A stretch of 64,000 nucleotides of DNA. Source: Pseudomonas arsenicoxydans. GTDB lineage: Bacteria; Pseudomonadota; Gammaproteobacteria; Pseudomonadales; Pseudomonadaceae. The stretch is from assembly GCF_900103875.1 (NCBI RefSeq), contig NZ_LT629705.1, forward strand, positions 1,993,001 through 2,057,000, written 5' to 3'. How positions within the stretch are numbered: position 1 is the first letter of the stretch; the number at the start of each line of letters is the position of its first letter. The notes beneath the pieces are model-generated. The model worked only from the letters and a program-made list of their open reading frames with translations, did not search any database and was not told where the DNA came from. A program made the position numbers and the translations under genes. Positions 1 to 10,180 of the stretch are shown here, one piece after another.

Positions 1-3
1 GCC

Positions 4-345
4 ATGTCGCGCAACCTCTGCCTTACCCGTCAATGTTTGGGCCTTGTGACCCGTATCGAATGTGCCATCCGCCCATTGGCGGGGGATACGGGCATGTGGA
101 CCTTGCTCTTTGCCGCCGGAATGGCCGGCGAACAACCTTCAGCCATCAAGGCACAGGGCCCGTTCCACGGCCCTTTCGTGGCTGAATCAATTCTCGACAC
201 GATTGTTGAGAGCCTGACCTTGCATGGCTACGAGCTGGCCGATGACCCGCAGATCTGGTGCCTGCACCTGCAAGCCCAGCTTCGGGAAATCAACGGTGGC
301 CGATGCCGCAATCTCGGTGGCTTCGAGTTCCGACCCGATCACTGA
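4..345 (+). CDS. Conserved hypothetical protein (PA4575-like position)
   Basis: An intact 113-residue reading frame with Pseudomonas-like codon use. It has no signal peptide, no membrane segment and no motif that I recognise. By synteny it sits where P. aeruginosa has PA4575, next to the yqhA homologue. The chosen ATG is only three bases from the window edge, so an upstream in-frame start cannot be excluded. It ends five bases before the stop of the convergent lipoprotein gene, with no obvious terminator between them. Function unknown. Confidence 0.7.
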   Translation: MSRNLCLTRQCLGLVTRIECAIRPLAGDTGMWTLLFAAGMAGEQPSAIKAQGPFHGPFVAESILDTIVESLTLHGYELADDPQIWCLHLQAQLREINGGRCRNLGGFEFRPDH

Positions 346-350
346 GCCGG

Positions 351-2180
351 CTATTGTTCAAGGTGGGTTAGGTCCGCCTGGGCCAGTTTGACTTCGAAAC
401 CGTATTGCACGGTGGTGAGGTCGGTTCGCTGGTAAGTTTCCAGACGCGTTGGCTGGCCGTAGAAGTAATGCACGGCAAATAATGCCGGGCCGTCTGTGCT
501 CGCGTCGTGGGTCACCGAAAGAATCTCTTTCAGGTAGTTTCCAGTCTCGTCCTTGGCAAAAAAACGCCAGTCCTGAGCTGGAAACAGCTTTTGATCGACC
601 ACCAATGCATTGCCTTTGAGTTCCAGGCCTTTGGGCAGTGGGTGGGCGTTGAGCGTTTGTTTGTCGACAATCGCCAGAAACAGCGGCATCGAGCCCACTG
701 CATAGGCCGGCGTCTCCGGAAACAGGTTCAGGTCATAGGAGATGACTCCGCGAAGCGGGTCGACCTGATAAGCCTGCGATGGCAGCTCGATGGGGCCATC
801 GCGTTTGCCATTTTTGTCCGCTGTAAAAAAAGTGACCGGGCTATCGCCAGGACTGAACGAGGTGCCGAGCAGTTCATCGTTGAAGCTTCGGGGATGATCG
901 AACTCAATGCGCGCGGCACTCGGGTCGTCCACCGACTGAGTGACGATGACGCTCTTCTTCAATTGTTCCTCGCCGAGTGTCGCGCCCTTTAGCCAGCGCG
1001 GGGCCTGATCGTCATACACCACGACGGGCAAGTTCAGTGGCTGGATGGCTTTTGCCGTGGTGTGCGAATCGAAGCGGCGCACCGGCAGGTTGAGGTCTTT
1101 GCGTGTCACCGTGACGGTTGAAAAATCTAATACGCTGACGTCGAGGGTGTCGATCGAGCCGTTGAAGTACACCTTGGTGTAATGATGATTCTGCTGCTTC
1201 TCGAAGTTGCGCTGTTCTTCATCGATCTGCTTTGCGAACGCCTCGCTCCAGGCCTTCTGTTGTTGCATTTTCGCCAGCTGGTTTTGATAGAAGGCAATTT
1301 GCGCGGCGGTTTCATTGATCGAACCCGAACGCGAAATGAATTGTCCGGTGGTGTCCTTGGCCTGAACGATCAAGGGGTTCAATGGTGTATCGCCGACTTC
1401 GGAGGCCGGAGGAGCGCTGTTGTTGAATTCGATTTCAGCGTAGTTGTTGGCAAGGCGCAGCAAGGTGACGCTGAGGTTGTCATCGGTGCGGGTCTGGCCC
1501 ACGTCTTTTTTCGTCAGTTCAAAGGTGTAGAGGCGGCTCGGCGCAATCACTTCCACCTTGCCCAGCAGGCTCACGGGTTGGGGCTGGTGCTTGATGTCCA
1601 CGTTCAGGCCTTCTATGAACGGATAGGTCACCGTCAAATCATCGGGGTTGCTCAGGTTGGAACTCGAGGGGCTCAGTTGAATTCCAGGATCGGTTTCCGA
1701 CCATTCCGGCTGGAACGCGATGACGCGCTTGTTGCTCAGGGTCACCGATTGCCATTCCAGGCCATGGGGAAAGAGGAATGACGCCGGGACGCTGAAGTTG
1801 AAGGGGAACACCGGTTGCAAGTCGGTCAGGTAGTCGGAGCTCGAATCCTTGTGCAGCACGAACAGACCGTTGATATACGTATCGACCAGCGCCTGTGGCG
1901 TGGGGTAATGCTTGAGCGCGGCGAGGACGTCTTCGCCGTACTCGGTTTCGACAGGCTTGCTGTCGAGTTTCAGTTGCGCACGTTCGAGCAGCAACAGTGA
2001 GCCGCCCAGTTCGGCCACGGCATCCTTGAGCTTGGGATCCTGAATGGCGTCCAGAGACTTTTCGAACTGCGCGGTCTTTTCCTCGAGGCTGACCTGGCGT
2101 TTCTCGTCACTTGGCGAGCAGGCACTCAACAGCAAAGCCAGGCAAATACCGGCACTCGTCAGAGGCAATCGCACATCCAT
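351..2180 (-). CDS. Large putative outer-membrane lipoprotein
   Basis: 609 residues beginning with a lipoprotein signal peptide. A short charged N-terminus and a hydrophobic stretch run to the lipobox LSAC, with the acylated cysteine at residue 21. The residue after Cys is Ser, which predicts sorting to the outer membrane rather than inner-membrane retention. A Gln/Glu/Lys-rich segment around residues 300-335 looks helical or coiled coil. The rest appears to be beta-rich repeats. I do not recognise the family. It is transcribed divergently from yqhA with about 170 bp between, and it is not in an obvious operon. Confidence 0.75.
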   Translation of the reverse strand: MDVRLPLTSAGICLALLLSACSPSDEKRQVSLEEKTAQFEKSLDAIQDPKLKDAVAELGGSLLLLERAQLKLDSKPVETEYGEDVLAALKHYPTPQALVDTYINGLFVLHKDSSSDYLTDLQPVFPFNFSVPASFLFPHGLEWQSVTLSNKRVIAFQPEWSETDPGIQLSPSSSNLSNPDDLTVTYPFIEGLNVDIKHQPQPVSLLGKVEVIAPSRLYTFELTKKDVGQTRTDDNLSVTLLRLANNYAEIEFNNSAPPASEVGDTPLNPLIVQAKDTTGQFISRSGSINETAAQIAFYQNQLAKMQQQKAWSEAFAKQIDEEQRNFEKQQNHHYTKVYFNGSIDTLDVSVLDFSTVTVTRKDLNLPVRRFDSHTTAKAIQPLNLPVVVYDDQAPRWLKGATLGEEQLKKSVIVTQSVDDPSAARIEFDHPRSFNDELLGTSFSPGDSPVTFFTADKNGKRDGPIELPSQAYQVDPLRGVISYDLNLFPETPAYAVGSMPLFLAIVDKQTLNAHPLPKGLELKGNALVVDQKLFPAQDWRFFAKDETGNYLKEILSVTHDASTDGPALFAVHYFYGQPTRLETYQRTDLTTVQYGFEVKLAQADLTHLEQ

Positions 2181-2312
2181 TTCCAGTTTTCCTGTCCGAT
2201 GTCGCTAATCTTTCGATAGTCTGGACACTAGCAGAAAAACTTTGTAACACACGCGCAGGTAAAGGATTTCCCAACGGTTTCGGGTTGCTTCTGGGGACAG
2301 ACAGGCGGCTGG

Positions 2313-2318
2313 TATACT
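2313..2318 (+). promoter_or_regulatory. Extended -10 promoter of yqhA-like gene
   Basis: TATACT preceded by TGG gives the extended -10 form TGnTATACT, about 34 bp before the yqhA start codon. No good -35 hexamer is present at 17 bp, which fits an extended -10 promoter. This is read from sequence only. Confidence 0.45.
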
Positions 2319-2351
2319 CGCGACCATTTTCAACCCTACGTGCGAGATTCA

Positions 2352-2840
2352 ATGGAACGCTTTATCGAAAATGCGATGTACGCCTCCCGCTGGCTGCTGG
2401 CGCCGATCTACTTCGGTCTGTCCCTGGGGCTGCTGGCACTGGCACTGAAATTCTTCCAGGAAGTCTTCCACGTCATCCCTAACGTGTTTTCGATGGCCGA
2501 GTCGGATCTGATCCTGGTGCTGCTGTCGTTGATCGACATGGCCCTGGTGGGCGGCCTGCTGGTGATGGTGATGATTTCCGGTTACGAAAACTTCGTCTCC
2601 CAGCTGGACATTGACGACGACAAGGAAAAACTCAACTGGTTGGGCACCATGGATTCGTCTTCGTTGAAGATGAAAGTGGCGGCCTCCATCGTGGCGATTT
2701 CCTCCATCCACTTGCTGCGGATTTTCATGGACGCCAAGAACGTCGATCCCGAGCATTTGAAGTGGTACGTGATCATCCACATGACGTTTGTGATATCGGC
2801 GTTTGCCATGGGGTATCTGGACAAGCTGACCAAGCACTGA
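2352..2840 (+). CDS. yqhA: YqhA / UPF0114 family inner-membrane protein
   Basis: 162 residues. The N-terminus [18 protein letters not shown] and the following hydrophobic segment match the UPF0114 (YqhA) family start. Three to four membrane segments are visible (about residues 12-34, 55-75, 105-125, 135-155), with a polar loop containing acidic residues between the second and third. The family is widespread in proteobacteria and its function is not established. I chose the ATG at 2352 over an in-frame GTG 12 bp upstream because family members begin MERF. The gene is followed by a strong hairpin at 2865-2894. Confidence 0.9.
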   Translation: MERFIENAMYASRWLLAPIYFGLSLGLLALALKFFQEVFHVIPNVFSMAESDLILVLLSLIDMALVGGLLVMVMISGYENFVSQLDIDDDKEKLNWLGTMDSSSLKMKVAASIVAISSIHLLRIFMDAKNVDPEHLKWYVIIHMTFVISAFAMGYLDKLTKH

Positions 2841-2864
2841 TTGCTGTCTTTTTGCAGTACCCAA

Positions 2865-2894
2865 CCGCCCGTCTGTTGTGAAACAGACGGGCGG
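2865..2894 (+). terminator. Hairpin after yqhA
   Basis: A perfect 13-bp stem (CCGCCCGTCTGTT and its complement) with a 4-nt loop, 25 bp after the yqhA stop. The T-tract after it is weak (TGTCGGTTTTGG), so termination may be only partial. Confidence 0.65.
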
Positions 2895-2974
2895 TGTCGG
2901 TTTTGGCTTGTGCTTTGAGGTGCCGAGGCCTATGCATGTATTGATATTGGCTCGCCACTGCGTGAGGTGCCTCC

Positions 2975-3286
2975 ATGAACGTTGAAGAGTTGCGTGCGTA
3001 TGCCATCGCCGGAAAAATCGATGAGCTGAACCTGATTTCCATGGAGGGCGGGATCTATCTGCTGGAGGCACGGATGCACGGTGCGGCGTATCCGTTAAGC
3101 GATACCCGCGGGCGTATGTTTAATTTGCGCTCGGTCGAGCATGCACGTGATCTGATCAAGTCCTTCCCGGTCTTGCCATTCAACCTTGTGCACACCTCTG
3201 TTCATGACGAAATGTGCGGGTTGAGTGCGGCTGCCGAAGAAAGCCTCAAGGTGCCGATCGCCTTCCGTTCGTTCTGGGCGCACTGA
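2975..3286 (+). CDS. DUF6482 family small protein (PA4573-like)
   Basis: 103 residues, cytoplasmic, with no signal or membrane segment. The sequence (start MNVEELRAYA, then an aromatic-rich middle and a C-terminal FRSFWAH) matches the small Pseudomonas family DUF6482 as I know it. The position between yqhA and fklB is the one this gene has in P. aeruginosa. The start is the first ATG. It stands alone between a hairpin and the fklB leader. No biochemical function is known to me. Confidence 0.75.
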   Translation: MNVEELRAYAIAGKIDELNLISMEGGIYLLEARMHGAAYPLSDTRGRMFNLRSVEHARDLIKSFPVLPFNLVHTSVHDEMCGLSAAAEESLKVPIAFRSFWAH

Positions 3287-3406
3287 CGGCGCTCATCAGC
3301 ACCGAGACATCTGTGCTAGTCTGCTGGCCCTTTTGGTTCCGGGCGCTCCGGGATGCGCTGTGCAAGCACGGCAAGTTCCGAGCCGTCCGCACAGCGGAGC
3401 AGTGTC

Positions 3407-4024
3407 ATGTCCGAAGTAAATCTGTCCACCGACGAAACCCGCGTCAGCTACGGTATTGGCCGTCAGCTGGGCGATCAACTGCGCGACAACCCGCCACCGG
3501 GCGTTAACCTGGACGCGATCCTGGCTGGCCTGACTGACGCATTCGCCGGCAAGCCTAGCCGTGTGGGTCAGGAAGAAATGTCCGCAAGCTTCAAGGTGAT
3601 CCGCGACATCATGCAGGCCGAAGCAGCTGCAAAAGCTGAAGCGGCTGCTGGCGAAGGCCTGGCGTTCCTGGCTGAAAATGCCAAGCGCGATGGCATCACC
3701 ACCCTGGCTTCCGGCCTGCAATTTGAAGTGCTGACTCAAGGTGAAGGCGCCAAGCCAACCCGTGAAGATCAAGTGCGCACCCACTACCACGGCACCCTGA
3801 TCGACGGCACTGTGTTCGACAGCTCCTACGATCGTGGTCAGCCAGCGGAATTCCCGGTTGGCGGCGTGATCGCTGGCTGGACCGAAGCCCTGCAACTGAT
3901 GAACGCCGGTAGCAAATGGCGCCTGTACGTGCCGAGCGAACTGGCTTACGGCGCTCAAGGCGTTGGCAGCATTCCGCCGCACAGCGTTCTGGTATTCGAC
4001 GTCGAGCTGCTCGACGTTCTGTAA
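3407..4024 (+). CDS. fklB: FKBP-type peptidyl-prolyl cis-trans isomerase FklB
   Basis: 205 residues. An N-terminal helical dimerisation domain (about 1-100, the FKBP_N type) is followed by a C-terminal FKBP domain (about 110-205). That domain carries the typical signatures VRTHYHGTLIDGTVFDSS, FPVGGVIAGWTEAL and the ending VLVFDVELLDV. It accelerates prolyl isomerisation and acts as a chaperone; without a signal peptide it should be cytoplasmic. I chose the ATG at 3407 (MSEVNLSTDE) over an upstream in-frame start because the extra N-terminus is absent from the family and a GGAG-like site precedes it. A REP-type hairpin lies downstream. Confidence 0.92.
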   Translation: MSEVNLSTDETRVSYGIGRQLGDQLRDNPPPGVNLDAILAGLTDAFAGKPSRVGQEEMSASFKVIRDIMQAEAAAKAEAAAGEGLAFLAENAKRDGITTLASGLQFEVLTQGEGAKPTREDQVRTHYHGTLIDGTVFDSSYDRGQPAEFPVGGVIAGWTEALQLMNAGSKWRLYVPSELAYGAQGVGSIPPHSVLVFDVELLDVL

Positions 4025-4052
4025 GACATGGCCCGATCTAACGTCGGGCTGA

Positions 4053-4081
4053 TGTGGGAGCGACGCACCGTCGCTCCCACA
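4053..4081. repeat. REP-type palindrome, single
   Basis: A perfect 13-bp inverted repeat TGTGGGAGCGACG with a CAC loop, between two convergent genes. It shares the TGTGGGAGCG core with the other REP elements in this window. It may also stabilise or end the fklB transcript. Confidence 0.75.
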
Positions 4082-4096
4082 GTGTTTTACGGTTTC

Positions 4097-4354
4097 TCAT
4101 AACTCGATCTTATGGTTCAAATCGCTGGTCGGGCGCAACGCCCGGGCATAGCAGAACAGAAACAGATTACGCACCAGTTCCTTAAGTACCACCGGCTCGC
4201 TGGAACTCAAGCTGTTGACGTCCAGGTCGCCCTGGTCCTGCAATTCGCTCAAGGCTTCTTCTTCAAGCACCGCACAGACTTCTCCGGTTTCCCGATGCAG
4301 GATCCTGAGGTAAGGGTGTGGACGGTCCAGCCAGGCATCGATCAAATAGGTCAT
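4097..4354 (-). CDS. Small conserved hypothetical protein (PA4570-like)
   Basis: 85 residues, no membrane segment. The N-terminal half reads like a small beta domain (YLRILHRETGEVCAVLEEEAL) and the C-terminal half is helical. It lies where P. aeruginosa has PA4570, between fklB and ispB. I took the second of two in-frame ATGs. AAAGGAG lies nine bases before the second ATG but directly abuts the first, so only the second has workable spacing. A possible Fur box lies about 30 bp upstream. Function unknown. Confidence 0.75.
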   Translation of the reverse strand: MTYLIDAWLDRPHPYLRILHRETGEVCAVLEEEALSELQDQGDLDVNSLSSSEPVVLKELVRNLFLFCYARALRPTSDLNHKIEL

Positions 4355-4383
4355 GGGTCTCATCTCCTTTAAATAGGTTTCAA

Positions 4384-4398
4384 TGAGAAAAATTCTTA
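4384..4398. promoter_or_regulatory. Possible Fur box
   Basis: TGAGAAAAATTCTTA fits the 7-1-7 Fur model TGATAAT-N-ATTATCA at 10 of 14 positions. It lies about 30 bp upstream of the start codon of the PA4570-like gene. This is a pattern match only. Confidence 0.35.
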
Positions 4399-4561
4399 TT
4401 CGTCGAATAGCAAGGGCCTATTGGCGATTTGTGATTTTTCCGGGTAAAGGTTGCGTAAGGTCAAAACGGCTGGCGTTTGGCTACTGCGAGGGGGGGGCTG
4501 AGCGAAGCGGGGGAGGGTGAAGCGCCATCCCACGCAGGGCGCGGGATGGAAGACAGCAATA

Positions 4562-4903
4562 TCAGACTTTTCTGACGAACTCGGATTTGAGCTTCATCGG
4601 GCCAATGCCGTCGATCTTACAGTCGATGTCGTGATCGCCGTCGCACAGGCGGATGTTCTTGACCTTGGTGCCGACCTTGACCACCAGCGACGTGCCTTTG
4701 ACCTTGAGGTCCTTGATCACGGTGATGGTATCGCCGTCTTGCAGAACATTACCGACCGAATCTTTTTTCACTGAGTCGTCGGACGCCGCTTCGACTTCGC
4801 CGCTGGCGGACCATTCGTGGGCGCACTCCGGGCAGATCAACTGCGCACCGTCTTCATAGGTGTATTCGGAATTGCATTTCGGGCAGGGTGGCAACGTGCT
4901 CAC
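4562..4903 (-). CDS. yjdM: YjdM (PhnA-type zinc-ribbon) family protein
   Basis: 113 residues. An N-terminal zinc ribbon with CxxC pairs (Cys7/Cys10 and Cys24/Cys27) is followed by the conserved beta-rich PhnA/YjdM domain, with [14 protein letters not shown] and a C-terminal LKSEFVRKV. The family was once named for alkylphosphonate uptake, but no phosphonate gene is nearby and its cellular role is unclear. The first ATG is the family start. It is separated from the upstream ispB gene by a REPIN (4984-5077), so it probably has its own promoter. Confidence 0.9.
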   Translation of the reverse strand: MSTLPPCPKCNSEYTYEDGAQLICPECAHEWSASGEVEAASDDSVKKDSVGNVLQDGDTITVIKDLKVKGTSLVVKVGTKVKNIRLCDGDHDIDCKIDGIGPMKLKSEFVRKV

Positions 4904-4983
4904 TAAGGCTCCTTGGATTGAGGATCGCTAAAAGTCGCACATTATATAGGGTTTTAGGTCGCAGAGGGCTGAACGCTGATAAA

Positions 4984-5077
4984 CCTGTGGGAGCGAGCCT
5001 GCTCGCGATTGCGGTGTGTCCGTCAGCAACAGTGTCGACTGGCGGATTGCAATCGCGAGCAGGCTCGCTCCCACAGG
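4984..5077. repeat. REPIN: two inverted REP sequences
   Basis: A 29-bp arm CCTGTGGGAGCGAGCCTGCT... (4984-5012) and its exact complement (5049-5077), separated by 36 bp. Each arm is itself partly palindromic (GCGAGCctGCTCGC). This is the classic paired-REP arrangement mobilised in trans by RAYT transposases in Pseudomonas. No RAYT gene lies in this window. Confidence 0.9.
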
Positions 5078-5091
5078 GTATTGCGGTGCAG

Positions 5092-6060
5092 TTAGTGCGT
5101 ACGGGCGACCGCAAATTCGCTCAACTCAACCAGCGCATCGCGGTATTCGCTGGCAGGCAGGGCGTCGAGGCATTTGATCGCGCGGGCCACGTAATCACGG
5201 GCCAGTGTTGCGGTGTATTCCAGCGAGCCGGAAGCTTCAACGGCCTCGCGGATGCGTTCCAGATCTTCGATCCCGCCTTTCTGAATGGCCTTGCGCACCA
5301 GTGCAGCCTGCTCCGGCGTGCCTTCGCGCATGGTGTAGATCAGCGGTAAAGTCGGTTTTCCTTCGGCCAGGTCGTCACCGACGTTCTTGCCCAGGGTCTC
5401 TGCGTCGCCTTTGTAGTCCAGCAAGTCGTCGACCAGTTGGAAAGCCACGCCCAGATGATCGCCAAACGTACGCAGCGCTTCGGCCTGTTCCGCCGTGGCT
5501 TCGCACAGGGCTGCGGCGCTATGGGTCGACGCCTCGAAGAGCATCGCGGTCTTGCCGCGGATGACTTCCATGTAGGTTTCTTCCGTGGTGCTGGCGTCAC
5601 GAATCTTCGACAGCTGCAACACTTCGCCTTCAGCGATGATGCGCGTGGCTTGCGAAAGAATCTTCATCACTGGCATCGAGCCCAGCTCTACCATCATCTC
5701 GAAGGAGCGCGAGTACAGGAAGTCGCCGACCAGGACGCTGGGAGCGTTGCCCCACATGGCGTTGGCGGTCGAGCGGCCACGGCGCATGCCCGACATGTCG
5801 ACCACGTCGTCATGCAACAGGGTGGCGGTGTGCAGAAATTCGATGGTCGCGGCCAGCAGGCGCAAGTCATCGCCTTCGCGACCCAGGGCCTTGCCACACA
5901 GCAACACTAATAAAGGGCGCAGGCGTTTACCGCCGGCCGAGGTAATGTAATCGCCGATTTTCGATACCAGCGGCACGCGCGAAGTCAGCTGCTTCTTGAT
6001 GATGCCGTCGACGGCGCTAAAATCGTCCGCCACCGCGCGGTAGAAAGCTTGGGGTTGCAT
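5092..6060 (-). CDS. ispB: Octaprenyl/polyprenyl diphosphate synthase
   Basis: 322 residues, the usual length for trans long-chain prenyl synthases. Both aspartate-rich motifs are present: DDVVD at 84-88 (after HTATLLH) and DDLLD at 211-215. The substrate-binding motif GGKRLRP lies at about 43-49. The enzyme extends farnesyl diphosphate with isopentenyl diphosphate to make the ubiquinone side chain. It is divergent from rplU, as in other gamma-proteobacteria. The chain length of the product cannot be read from sequence; Pseudomonas mostly makes ubiquinone-9. Confidence 0.95.
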   Translation of the reverse strand: MQPQAFYRAVADDFSAVDGIIKKQLTSRVPLVSKIGDYITSAGGKRLRPLLVLLCGKALGREGDDLRLLAATIEFLHTATLLHDDVVDMSGMRRGRSTANAMWGNAPSVLVGDFLYSRSFEMMVELGSMPVMKILSQATRIIAEGEVLQLSKIRDASTTEETYMEVIRGKTAMLFEASTHSAAALCEATAEQAEALRTFGDHLGVAFQLVDDLLDYKGDAETLGKNVGDDLAEGKPTLPLIYTMREGTPEQAALVRKAIQKGGIEDLERIREAVEASGSLEYTATLARDYVARAIKCLDALPASEYRDALVELSEFAVARTH

Positions 6061-6139
6061 CAGCGACAGTTGCTCCAGAAGGGTTGCGCGGCATGCTAGG
6101 ACCCACGTCGGCGGGTGTCAAGGCGCGATGGACGGCCTC

Positions 6140-6168
6140 TTGCATCGTCTTGGCAGCTTGCGTACAAT
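6140..6168 (+). promoter_or_regulatory. Sigma-70 promoter of rplU-rpmA
   Basis: TTGCAT (6140-6145), 17 bp, then TACAAT (6163-6168), followed by a GC-rich discriminator CGCGCACC of the kind seen at stringently controlled ribosomal promoters. It leaves a leader of about 125 nt before rplU. Confidence 0.7.
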
Positions 6169-6300
6169 CGCGCACCCTGAACTTCCTGGGCAGCACCTGC
6201 CTTACGCAATTGCAAACAGGCCTTCCAGCCTTATGCAGCCATGCCAGCCAATACCTCTTCTTATAAAGAGCTGGGTGAGCAGGATTATCGGAGAAATACC

Positions 6301-6615
6301 ATGTCGTACGCAGTAATTGTTACTGGTGGCAAGCAATACAAGGTCGCCCCAGGTGAATACCTGAAGATCGAAAAACTGGAAATCGCTACCGGCGAATCCG
6401 TTACTTTTGATCGCGTTCTGTTGGTCGCCAATGGCGATGACGTGAACATCGGCGCTCCAGTTGTTGCCGGCGCTACCGTTGTGGCTGAAGTGATCTCCCA
6501 AGGTCGTCACGATAAAGTCCGCATCATCAAGTTCCGTCGTCGTAAGCACCACATGAAGCGTATGGGCCACCGCCAGTGGTACACCGAGATCAAAATCACC
6601 GGTATTCAGGCTTAA
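6301..6615 (+). CDS. rplU: 50S ribosomal protein L21
   Basis: 104 residues, typical for bL21. It has the conserved start [15 protein letters not shown] and the basic RNA-binding C-terminal segment [16 protein letters not shown]. The protein binds 23S rRNA in the large subunit. I chose the ATG at 6301, preceded by GGAGAAATACC, over an in-frame start 60 bp upstream that would add residues not found in L21. It is followed after 34 bp by rpmA, with which it forms the usual operon. Confidence 0.98.
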   Translation: MSYAVIVTGGKQYKVAPGEYLKIEKLEIATGESVTFDRVLLVANGDDVNIGAPVVAGATVVAEVISQGRHDKVRIIKFRRRKHHMKRMGHRQWYTEIKITGIQA

Positions 6616-6649
6616 TTTCAGCCTAATTCCTCACTAGGAGAATTGACTC

Positions 6650-6925
6650 ATGGCACACAAAAAAGCTGGTGGTAGTACCCGTAACGGTCGCGACTCAGAA
6701 GCCAAACGCCTTGGCGTGAAGATGTATGGCGGCCAGGTTATCATTCCGGGCAACATCATCGTGCGTCAGCGCGGCACCCAATTCCACGCCGGTTACGGTG
6801 TTGGCATGGGCAAAGATCACACTCTGTTCGCTAAAATCGACGGCGTGATCAAGTTCGAAGTAAAAGGCGCCTTCGGTCGTCGTTACGTAAGCATTGTCCC
6901 GAAGACTGAAGTCGTCGCGGCATAA
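6650..6925 (+). CDS. rpmA: 50S ribosomal protein L27
   Basis: 91 residues. The N-terminus [17 protein letters not shown] is the bL27 signature, whose flexible tail reaches the peptidyl-transferase centre. It already begins at AHKKAGG, so no N-terminal processing extension of the Firmicute type is present. It has an AGGAG site seven bases before the ATG. It is slightly longer than the 85-residue E. coli protein through its C-terminal tail. A rho-independent terminator follows. Confidence 0.98.
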   Translation: MAHKKAGGSTRNGRDSEAKRLGVKMYGGQVIIPGNIIVRQRGTQFHAGYGVGMGKDHTLFAKIDGVIKFEVKGAFGRRYVSIVPKTEVVAA

Positions 6926-6940
6926 TTACGTGGTTGCTGG

Positions 6941-6970
6941 AAAAGCCCTGTCTTGCGACGGGGCTTTTTC
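6941..6970 (+). terminator. Terminator of rplU-rpmA
   Basis: The stem AAAAGCCCTGTC/GACGGGGCTTTT with a TTGC loop runs directly into a T-tract, 16 bp after the rpmA stop. Confidence 0.9.
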
Positions 6971-7079
6971 GTTTGTGGGGTGAGTCTCTTGCAAAGCTGT
7001 TTGTAATGGGCTCCAGCGCTGGATTCGCGGTCGTTGATTGAGGTCGCTGCGCTCATTTTTGCAAGAGTCTTATGTCTAG

Positions 7080-8342
<1,263 letters not shown>

Positions 8343-8359
8343 TTCGTTGCGATAAACTT

Positions 8360-8386
8360 AAACGCCGCTTGCTAGAGCGGCGTTTT
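8360..8386 (+). terminator. Terminator of obgE
   Basis: The stem AACGCCGCT/AGCGGCGTT followed by TTTT, about 18 bp after the obgE stop. Confidence 0.85.
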
Positions 8387-8465
8387 AGTATCTGGAAATC
8401 GGTAGTCACGAATAACGTTACGGGCAGTGCTACGTCGCGCTGTCCTCAAGCTAAGGTTGAAGATG

Positions 8466-9584
8466 ATGCGGAGCAAGGTGACAGGTGCGCAGCGTTGGGT
8501 CGTGAAAATCGGCAGCGCTTTGCTGACGGCGGACGGCAAGGGCCTGGATCGCGCGGCAATGGGTGTCTGGGTCGAGCAGATGGTGGCTCTGCATGAAGCT
8601 GGCGTCGAGCTGGTGCTGGTGTCCTCCGGGGCCGTGGCAGCGGGGATGAGTCGCTTGGGCTGGACGGTACGACCCAGTGCGATGCACGAGCTGCAGGCCG
8701 CTGCCGCCATCGGTCAGATGGGGTTGGTGCAGGCCTGGGAGTCGAGCTTCGCCGAGCATGGCCGGCACACCGCGCAGATTCTCCTGACGCACGATGACTT
8801 GTCCGACCGCAAACGCTATCTGAATGCGCGCAGTACGCTGCGAGCGTTGGTCGAGCTAAAAGTGATCCCGGTCATCAACGAAAACGACACCGTGGTAACC
8901 GACGAGATCCGTTTTGGCGACAACGACACCTTGGCGGCGCTGGTGGCGAACCTGGTTGAGGCTGATCTGCTGGTCATTCTCACCGACCGCGATGGCATGT
9001 TCGACGCTGACCCTCGCAACAATCCCAACGCTAACCTGATTTACGAAGCGCGCGCCGATGATCCTGCGCTGGATGCTGTCGCGGGCGGCACCGGTGGTGC
9101 ATTGGGTCGTGGCGGTATGCAGACCAAATTGCGCGCTGCGCGTCTGGCTGCGCGTTCCGGTGCCCACACCATCATCGTGGGTGGGCGCATTGAGCGCGTG
9201 CTGGATCGTCTGAAGGCGGGGGAGCGCATCGGCACCTTGCTGTCGCCGGAGCGCGGCATGCTGGCGGCGCGCAAGCAATGGCTGGCAGGGCATCTGCAGA
9301 CTCGCGGCACCCTGGTGCTGGATGCGGGTGCGGTGACGGCGTTGTCCAAGGGCAACAAAAGTCTGCTGCCGGTGGGCGTCAAGCTGGTCCAGGGCAGTTT
9401 CCGGCGTGGCGAAATGGTCGTTTGCGTGGCTCCGGATGGTCGGGAGATCGCTCGCGGCCTGGCCAACTACAGTGCGCTAGAAGCACAAAAAATCATCGGT
9501 CAGTCGTCTGAGGCGATTGTCGGTCTGTTGGGTTACATGGCTGAGCCAGAACTGGTTCACCGCGATAACCTGATTCTGGTCTGA
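8466..9584 (+). CDS. proB: Glutamate 5-kinase
   Basis: 372 residues, catalysing the first step of proline synthesis (glutamate to glutamyl-5-phosphate). An amino-acid-kinase domain at about 1-260 begins [10 protein letters not shown] and includes [11 protein letters not shown] and INENDTV. A C-terminal PUA domain lies at about 275-372. I chose [10 protein letters not shown] (the second of two adjacent ATGs, at 8463 and 8466), as in other Pseudomonas; a more upstream in-frame start would add residues not seen in the family. proA is not adjacent, as is usual in Pseudomonas. The next gene starts 12 bp downstream. Confidence 0.95.
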   Translation: MRSKVTGAQRWVVKIGSALLTADGKGLDRAAMGVWVEQMVALHEAGVELVLVSSGAVAAGMSRLGWTVRPSAMHELQAAAAIGQMGLVQAWESSFAEHGRHTAQILLTHDDLSDRKRYLNARSTLRALVELKVIPVINENDTVVTDEIRFGDNDTLAALVANLVEADLLVILTDRDGMFDADPRNNPNANLIYEARADDPALDAVAGGTGGALGRGGMQTKLRAARLAARSGAHTIIVGGRIERVLDRLKAGERIGTLLSPERGMLAARKQWLAGHLQTRGTLVLDAGAVTALSKGNKSLLPVGVKLVQGSFRRGEMVVCVAPDGREIARGLANYSALEAQKIIGQSSEAIVGLLGYMAEPELVHRDNLILV

Positions 9585-9596
9585 AGGAATACCTGA

Positions 9597-10061
9597 ATGC
9601 GCATGGCAAAAGGATTATTGGGTCTGCTGTTGGCGATGCCGCTGCTGGCCTCGGCCGAGGAAATTGGCCAGGTGTCGACGGTGTTCAAATTCGTCGGCCC
9701 GAACGACCGTATCGTCGTCGAGGCGTTTGATGACCCTAAGGTCGAGGGCGTGACCTGCTACCTGTCGCGAGCCAAGACGGGCGGCGTTAAGGGTGGTTTG
9801 GGGTTGGCTGAAGATCGTGCTGAGGCGTCTATCGCTTGTCGCCAGGTCGGTCCGATCAGCTTCAAGGGCGAGCTCAAGGATGGCGACGAGGTGTTCAAGG
9901 AGCGCACATCGCTGGTGTTCAAGACCATGCAGGTGGTGCGTTTCCTCGACAAGAAGCGCAATACGCTGGTGTACCTGGTTTATAGCGATCGCCTGATCGA
10001 AGGCAGTCCACAGAATGCGGTGACGGCCATCCCGATCCTGCCGTGGACCCACGCTCAGTAA
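9597..10061 (+). CDS. creA: CreA family periplasmic protein
   Basis: 154 residues. An N-terminal signal peptide (about residues 1-20, cleavage near LLASA/EEIG) is followed by the conserved CreA domain with [22 protein letters not shown] and [16 protein letters not shown]. coli CreA is a small secreted protein of unknown function upstream of creBCD. No creBCD genes are nearby here. It starts 12 bp after proB, as in P. aeruginosa (PA4564-PA4565), so it is probably in the same operon, which ends at a terminator at 10081-10110. Confidence 0.9.
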   Translation: MRMAKGLLGLLLAMPLLASAEEIGQVSTVFKFVGPNDRIVVEAFDDPKVEGVTCYLSRAKTGGVKGGLGLAEDRAEASIACRQVGPISFKGELKDGDEVFKERTSLVFKTMQVVRFLDKKRNTLVYLVYSDRLIEGSPQNAVTAIPILPWTHAQ

Positions 10062-10080
10062 GCTAGCAAAGATCGAAATG

Positions 10081-10110
10081 TGGGAGTGGCGGTGCCGCTC
10101 CCATTTTTTT
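10081..10110 (+). terminator. Terminator of proB-creA
   Basis: The stem TGGGAGTGGC/GCCGCTCCCA with a GGT loop and seven Ts, 19 bp after the creA stop. Confidence 0.85.
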
Positions 10111-10140
10111 GTGTTGAGTTTGTTAAATCGCAGGCAATAA

Positions 10141-10166
10141 AAAACCGACCCTGAGGTCGGTTTTTT
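10141..10166 (-). terminator. Bidirectional terminator after rpsT
   Basis: AAAACCGACC CTGA GGTCGGTTTT with A- and T-tracts on both sides. It lies 15 bp beyond the rpsT stop and can also back up creA termination on the other strand. Confidence 0.85.
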
Positions 10167-10180
10167 AACAAGCTTATCGC

